The notes below the pieces were generated by a model. That model saw only the letters and a program-made list of their open reading frames with translations, was not told the origin of the DNA and did not search any database. The position numbers and the translations under genes were made by a program. From Trochalopteron elliotii (taxonomy: Eukaryota; Chordata; Aves; Passeriformes; Leiothrichidae), in NCBI GenBank assembly GCA_024734555.1, contig JANPWX010000097.1, forward strand, positions 6,506,811 through 6,570,810: a stretch of 64,000 nt of DNA. Reading direction: 5' to 3'. This document shows positions 60,052-64,000 of the stretch, piece by piece. The first letter of the stretch is position 1. Every line of letters starts with the position of its first letter.

Positions 60052-62747
60052 AATTTATGCTTATCTAGAGTATTAAGAGTGGTACTTCTTGGTCTGCAAA
60101 GCACTCTTTCACTGTCATTTCAAAAATTCATATTTAACATGTGACCCAAAGATTTTAATTATTCTTGCACTAGTGATAAACAGCAGTAATAATATATTTA
60201 CGCTCTGCACTAATAATAAAAGGCATCCTCTTCATCAAGAAGGGGTAACAGATTACAAATAGTAAGCCTGTTAGATATACTCTGAGTGTCGAACAACAAC
60301 AATGCTTGGATGTTCTCAGGGATTTTCAGCATAGAATCTCAAAAGCACATGATGACAGTAGCCAAGTTTTGTCTCCAGGTACTTGTGAGTAACTGGTGGC
60401 AGCAGCTTTACTCAGGCCTGGTGCCACGATGATGGCAGAGCCAGAAATGGAGTGGGAGGATTGCACTGCCACTGCTCACTGCGCACACCAATAGGTACTT
60501 TTAGATTTTACAATAGGCATTTCCACCCCAGCATTTTTCTCCCTTTTCCCAGTGTCTGAAGGCAGATACTCATCTAGGAAACAGGCTTATATTGCTGTCT
60601 CATAATAAGGTAGTTGGGACCCAACTATATTAATATGTGCCCTAATGGCAGCTGAAAGAAGTAAAAGGAAAAGCTTCTCCAAAAAAGAGAAATAGCCAGT
60701 GGGTTCAAGAAAAACAATTGGCCTCAGTGAGAGTGGAAGACTGGAGTGATTAGGATAGCAGGATAGGGAGGGTATAATTACAAAGCATGTGGTGCTAAAA
60801 GACTCATCCTATATAATTTCTTTTAAATAATATCTATGCTTGAAGGGTGAACTCAGTGTGGCAAACTGATTGGTCTCTCTGAGGGCAATCAGCACAGCTA
60901 CTTGCTTTAAGCATTTCGGTGAGAGTTCCCAGGAAAATTAACCTGTTTGCTTCAAGAGATCTGACTTGCTGCTTCCTGAGAATTAACCCAGAAACCCACT
61001 CTGCTGAACCTCACTTGGAGCTCCTGTGAGGAAGCAGGGCAGACTTGGAAAATCTGGGGAGAGGCTGTGCCTAGGACATTATTTTTAACCTTCATCTTGA
61101 ATTCTTCTGGACATAGCACTGTTATTGGGTACAGTCAGAAACTTAAATCATAAAGCAAAGAGTCTGAGAGCTTGAGAGGTGCACAGCTTCTGGACAGCTA
61201 CAGCAAATTTGCTTTGAAGCTCTAAATCATGAGCTCTAAGACACTTCCAAAATTCCCAGTACTAACTGTTAAAGGGTTATGATGGACGTGAACAGTTAAA
61301 AACAAAGGCACAATTGAATGGGTTTTTTCCTGTTTGTCTGTGTAACTTTGTAAGTGGATGTGGCATTCACTTCATATTGCAAGCTCTTTAGTATTGGCAC
61401 TGGGAGGAATTTGACAAAGGAAATACATGAAAGAGAAAAGACAATGCAAAGGAAAAAAAGAACCAAAGAAATACTGACAATAAAAAATAAGAAAGACAAA
61501 GTGCAAAGTATACACGGGAGAACATGAAAGAATGTAGTTATTTAAAGTGTTTAAAATCAGTCTTCCTGGTAAAAGGGCAACACAGGAATCAGTCTGGTTC
61601 TGCTGGCTCTTATACGTCCTTGTATTTTAGATAGGCAGGAATTTTCTTCCGGGCAAAGGTCTGGCAAGTTATTTATGTAGATTGAAACCCTCTCCATTTC
61701 ACAAGCCATTGGGAGTGCTTAAATTCTACCTAATCTTTGGTTCAAGCAGCTGGCAGCAAAACTTAAATTGGACAGATTTTGTGATTTTCATCCTAGAGCA
61801 CTGTCTGTAAAAATAGTGACTTGTAATACAGAATCTATCTCCTCAGAAGTATCTTTACTATTATTTTCTGAAAGATCTTTGGATGCCCCTTTTTCATTTC
61901 ATCTCATCTCTCATTCCTGTCTTGCCTAATACAAATTGGGAGGACAGTGCAGAGTTCTGTAAATATTCAGGTGAGAAGATGAAAAAAAAGTGTTTCTGTC
62001 TTCAGTTCTTATGGTCTGTTTTTGGATGTTTGAGGCCAGGAGCATGTGCTTATTTGCTCAGTTCTGAAAGAAACTTTTTTTTGAGGACAAAAGGTGGACT
62101 CACAGATTGAACTTGTTTCTTTTCTTTCTGAGTCAGAATCTGAACAACAGATATTTTTTTAAACCATGTTTTTAGGTTTTAGATATTTTAATTCTGTTTT
62201 CATATATTCCGACTTCAGATATTTTTCACCTACTCTTCCTTCAGTGCTCTAAGTGTGAGCTACCATCAAGCAATGTGTCCCGGCCTTTGTGTCTTTGCTA
62301 GAAGTCAAGACCTCCTAAACTGGGATGTTTCAGGAGTAGAGGTTTAACTCAGCTTACACACTGTTTATGATGGCAGAAAATGTGCACAACTTCATTGAAA
62401 TCCATTTCACATTCACTGGCCAGGAGTGGGCTGCTGGTGAAGACTGTAGAGGTCATGTCCAATTATTTCTAATACTGTACGTATCCTAGGTAATTAAAGG
62501 TTTAAGAAATAATTGTTGCTGCATTGTTGATGTTGATGGTGTAACAATGTCTTTTTTATTATTTGAGGTGATTTGGTTCTTGTAGTCAGTGTGCCATATA
62601 CAAATACACAAGGAAAAGCAACTGTCAGATAAACCCAGGAGGGTGTTAAAGCTCTGAGATTAAATCCAGCTTTTTTCTTACATTCTGTAAAATTCACCAG
62701 TATTATTTGAAATGCAGCTGCTCTTTATGCACAACACTAGGAAAGCT
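60052..62747. other. Non-coding sequence, no gene seen
   Basis: The region 61405-61505 is strongly purine-rich on the plus strand (GAAA, AAGG and AGAA words), which gives the 67-codon Phe/Ser/Leu-rich minus frame at 61296-61499. No repeat family or gene was recognised. Confidence 0.6.
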
Positions 62748-62785
62748 TCTCATAAAATATTGGAAATAGTTAATATTTTATGAGA
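62748..62785. other. Perfect 14-bp inverted repeat with 10-base loop
   Basis: The arms TCTCATAAAATATT (62748-62761) and AATATTTTATGAGA (62772-62785) are exact reverse complements around GGAAATAGTT. It is the longest loop-bearing perfect stem I found outside the 25.4-kb palindrome. The flanks do not extend the stem, so it is shorter than a normal microRNA precursor. A transposon relic or a structured RNA element is possible. Confidence 0.7.
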
Positions 62786-63091
62786 CTTGGAAATAAAATC
62801 CAGCAGTGCCGTCTCCTCCAGTAATGCTTATAGCAGTTATAAACAGAAGGATAAAAAAAAAAAAAGAGAGGAAGATATTCTCACCAGGACTTTGCATGTA
62901 TGTCTAGGAACTGTTGGATTTGTTGTCGTGTAGACAATCCGCAGCCCTTACAGACACCTCACATTTCACTGTTACCTGTAGCAGTCTCTTCTGATCAGAT
63001 TTGCAGAGAAGGCATTCAGGTATAACAGTGACTCTACAGCAGTGTCTGTGTGGTGCAGTCTGCTGATCACCTTTGGCCAGGGGGATTTGAA
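62786..63091. other. Non-coding sequence with an A13 run at 62853-62865
   Basis: No gene or repeat family was recognised. The A13 run is followed by a short GAGAGG purine stretch. Confidence 0.6.
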
Positions 63092-63124
63092 TCTCTCCTC
63101 TTCCTTTCTCCTTTCCTTCACAGC
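63092..63124 (+). promoter_or_regulatory. Strong splice-acceptor-like polypyrimidine tract
   Basis: Twenty-eight uninterrupted pyrimidines (63092-63119) are followed by ACAG (63120-63123) and CTTTG. This is an excellent match to a vertebrate 3' splice site on the plus strand. A possible donor (GAAG|GTAACT) follows at about 63158, which would bound an exon of only about 34 bases. No protein homology is recognised, so a pseudo-exon, a lncRNA exon or a chance tract are all possible. Confidence 0.3.
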
Positions 63125-63158
63125 TTTGTTTTGTGAATTCAAGACATGATACTGAAGG

Positions 63159-64000
63159 TAACTGAACTATTTTGGAAGAGGGAAAATCAGAAAGATATTG
63201 TCCTCACAGCTAGGTTAATGTTACAGAAAAAACCTGTATGTAAATGTGACCAAAATGTCAATTTGTTCTGAGTGGAGACTGTGAATGTACGAGGCTGCAA
63301 ACAGAATAGTGGTGGATGGTCACCAGACAGAGCATCTCAATGCAGATTTCAGAATGATTGCAGGACAGCAGCCATTACTTCCAAAATAGCTAATACTTGT
63401 GTTGGAAATGTGCTTTTGACATCTGTGTTTTTTGAGGTGGGAAATAGATTATAAAGTTATTAGTTATTGTAGCCAACCAAAAGTAACAATGCATTCAAGT
63501 AGAACAAGCTCCTCATAAAGAGACTGATAATTATTTGTGGAGAATATTCACCAAATTACTTCAAATATACTAGAGAAAAGGATGATTTTTTTTTTCCTGG
63601 CAGGTTGCAGCCAGTGTTGGTATTGTGTATGTGTTTGACTCCTAGCACAAATATTCATTCTGGTATGAGATGGAGCCTATTAGGAAATTGGCTACATGAG
63701 TAAAAGTCCACACTCCATTTCCTTTAAGGTTGCTAAGCACAACAATTATTGCCCTCAGTGGTAAGGCAAGCACATAAATTAATAAATGTCCTATTAATGA
63801 GTACACTAAACATGAAAATGTCTGAACTGGGGAAATACCAACTGTGCCTGTTAGCAACATTGTGTTTCATGTTGGTTAAACAAACTAGCTAACAGGATAA
63901 AAAATCAAAGGCTGTAGCACACATAACTGAGAATTTAGTTTTGTTTTGAATCTACCTACCTGTGTGAATAAAGAATCTTTCAGGAAAGTGATTATGATCC
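63159..64000. other. Non-coding sequence to the window edge, no gene seen
   Basis: Only chance open frames of 60-72 codons are present. No repeat was recognised, and nothing suggests a gene entering from the right edge. Confidence 0.65.

Noticed and set aside
1..64000. Retroviral LTRs or proviral genes, tRNA genes, bacterial operons, phage modules
   Set aside because: No LTR pair, primer-binding site, Gag/Pol/Env motif, complete A/B-box cloverleaf or closely packed long reading frames were found. The absence is by eye only; tRNAscan-SE and RepeatMasker would settle it.

Overview
The window reads as nuclear DNA from a bird, most likely non-coding: either a gene desert or the inside of a very large intron. 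Evidence for a bird is the set of truncated CR1 LINE 3' ends. Several carry the typical CR1 tail (a 'tcccttcCAAC' type block followed by 'ATTCTATGATTCTAT' type octamers), and all are short, 5'-truncated and diverged. The sequence is AT-rich throughout. It contains short microsatellites, A/C-rich or G/T-rich simple patches typical of avian introns, and a few very old amniote repeats, including one well-preserved MIR SINE. I cannot assign species or locus. A passerine or other neoavian is a guess.

No protein-coding gene, rRNA, tRNA, CRISPR array, operon or phage-like module can be supported. The longest open frames are 110 to 156 codons, which is about what chance gives on two strands of 64 kb of AT-rich DNA. 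None encodes a domain I recognise, several begin at non-ATG codons, and none overlaps an RT-coding part of CR1.

Layout: 1-17.2 kb is AT-rich unique sequence with one old amniote repeat (about 2.05 kb), microsatellites, two hairpins and two tandem duplications (11.8 and 13.7 kb). 17.2-34.4 kb holds five CR1 fragments (17.3, 26.4, 30.8, 33.0, 34.4 kb), a compound trinucleotide repeat (24.4 kb), a long alternating pyrimidine-purine tract with a cruciform-capable palindrome (25.4 kb), and a stop-poor minus-strand patch (27.7-28.4 kb). 34.4-44 kb holds a probable old amniote repeat (37.9 kb), a compact G-quadruplex motif (40.9 kb), the MIR (42.1-42.3 kb) and a CTCF-like motif with a poly-A run (42.7 kb). 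44-64 kb is mostly unique. It has an A/C-rich patch with G-runs on the minus strand (54.5 kb), a second probable old amniote repeat (55.9 kb), a perfect 37-bp tandem duplication (60.0 kb), a 14-bp-stem hairpin (62.75 kb) and a splice-acceptor-like pyrimidine tract near the right edge (63.1 kb).

No genes work together here. The features that could matter functionally are regulatory or structural: the MIR, the CTCF-like sites, the G-quadruplex, the cruciform/Z-DNA tract and possible conserved non-coding segments. I see no sign of a new protein system.
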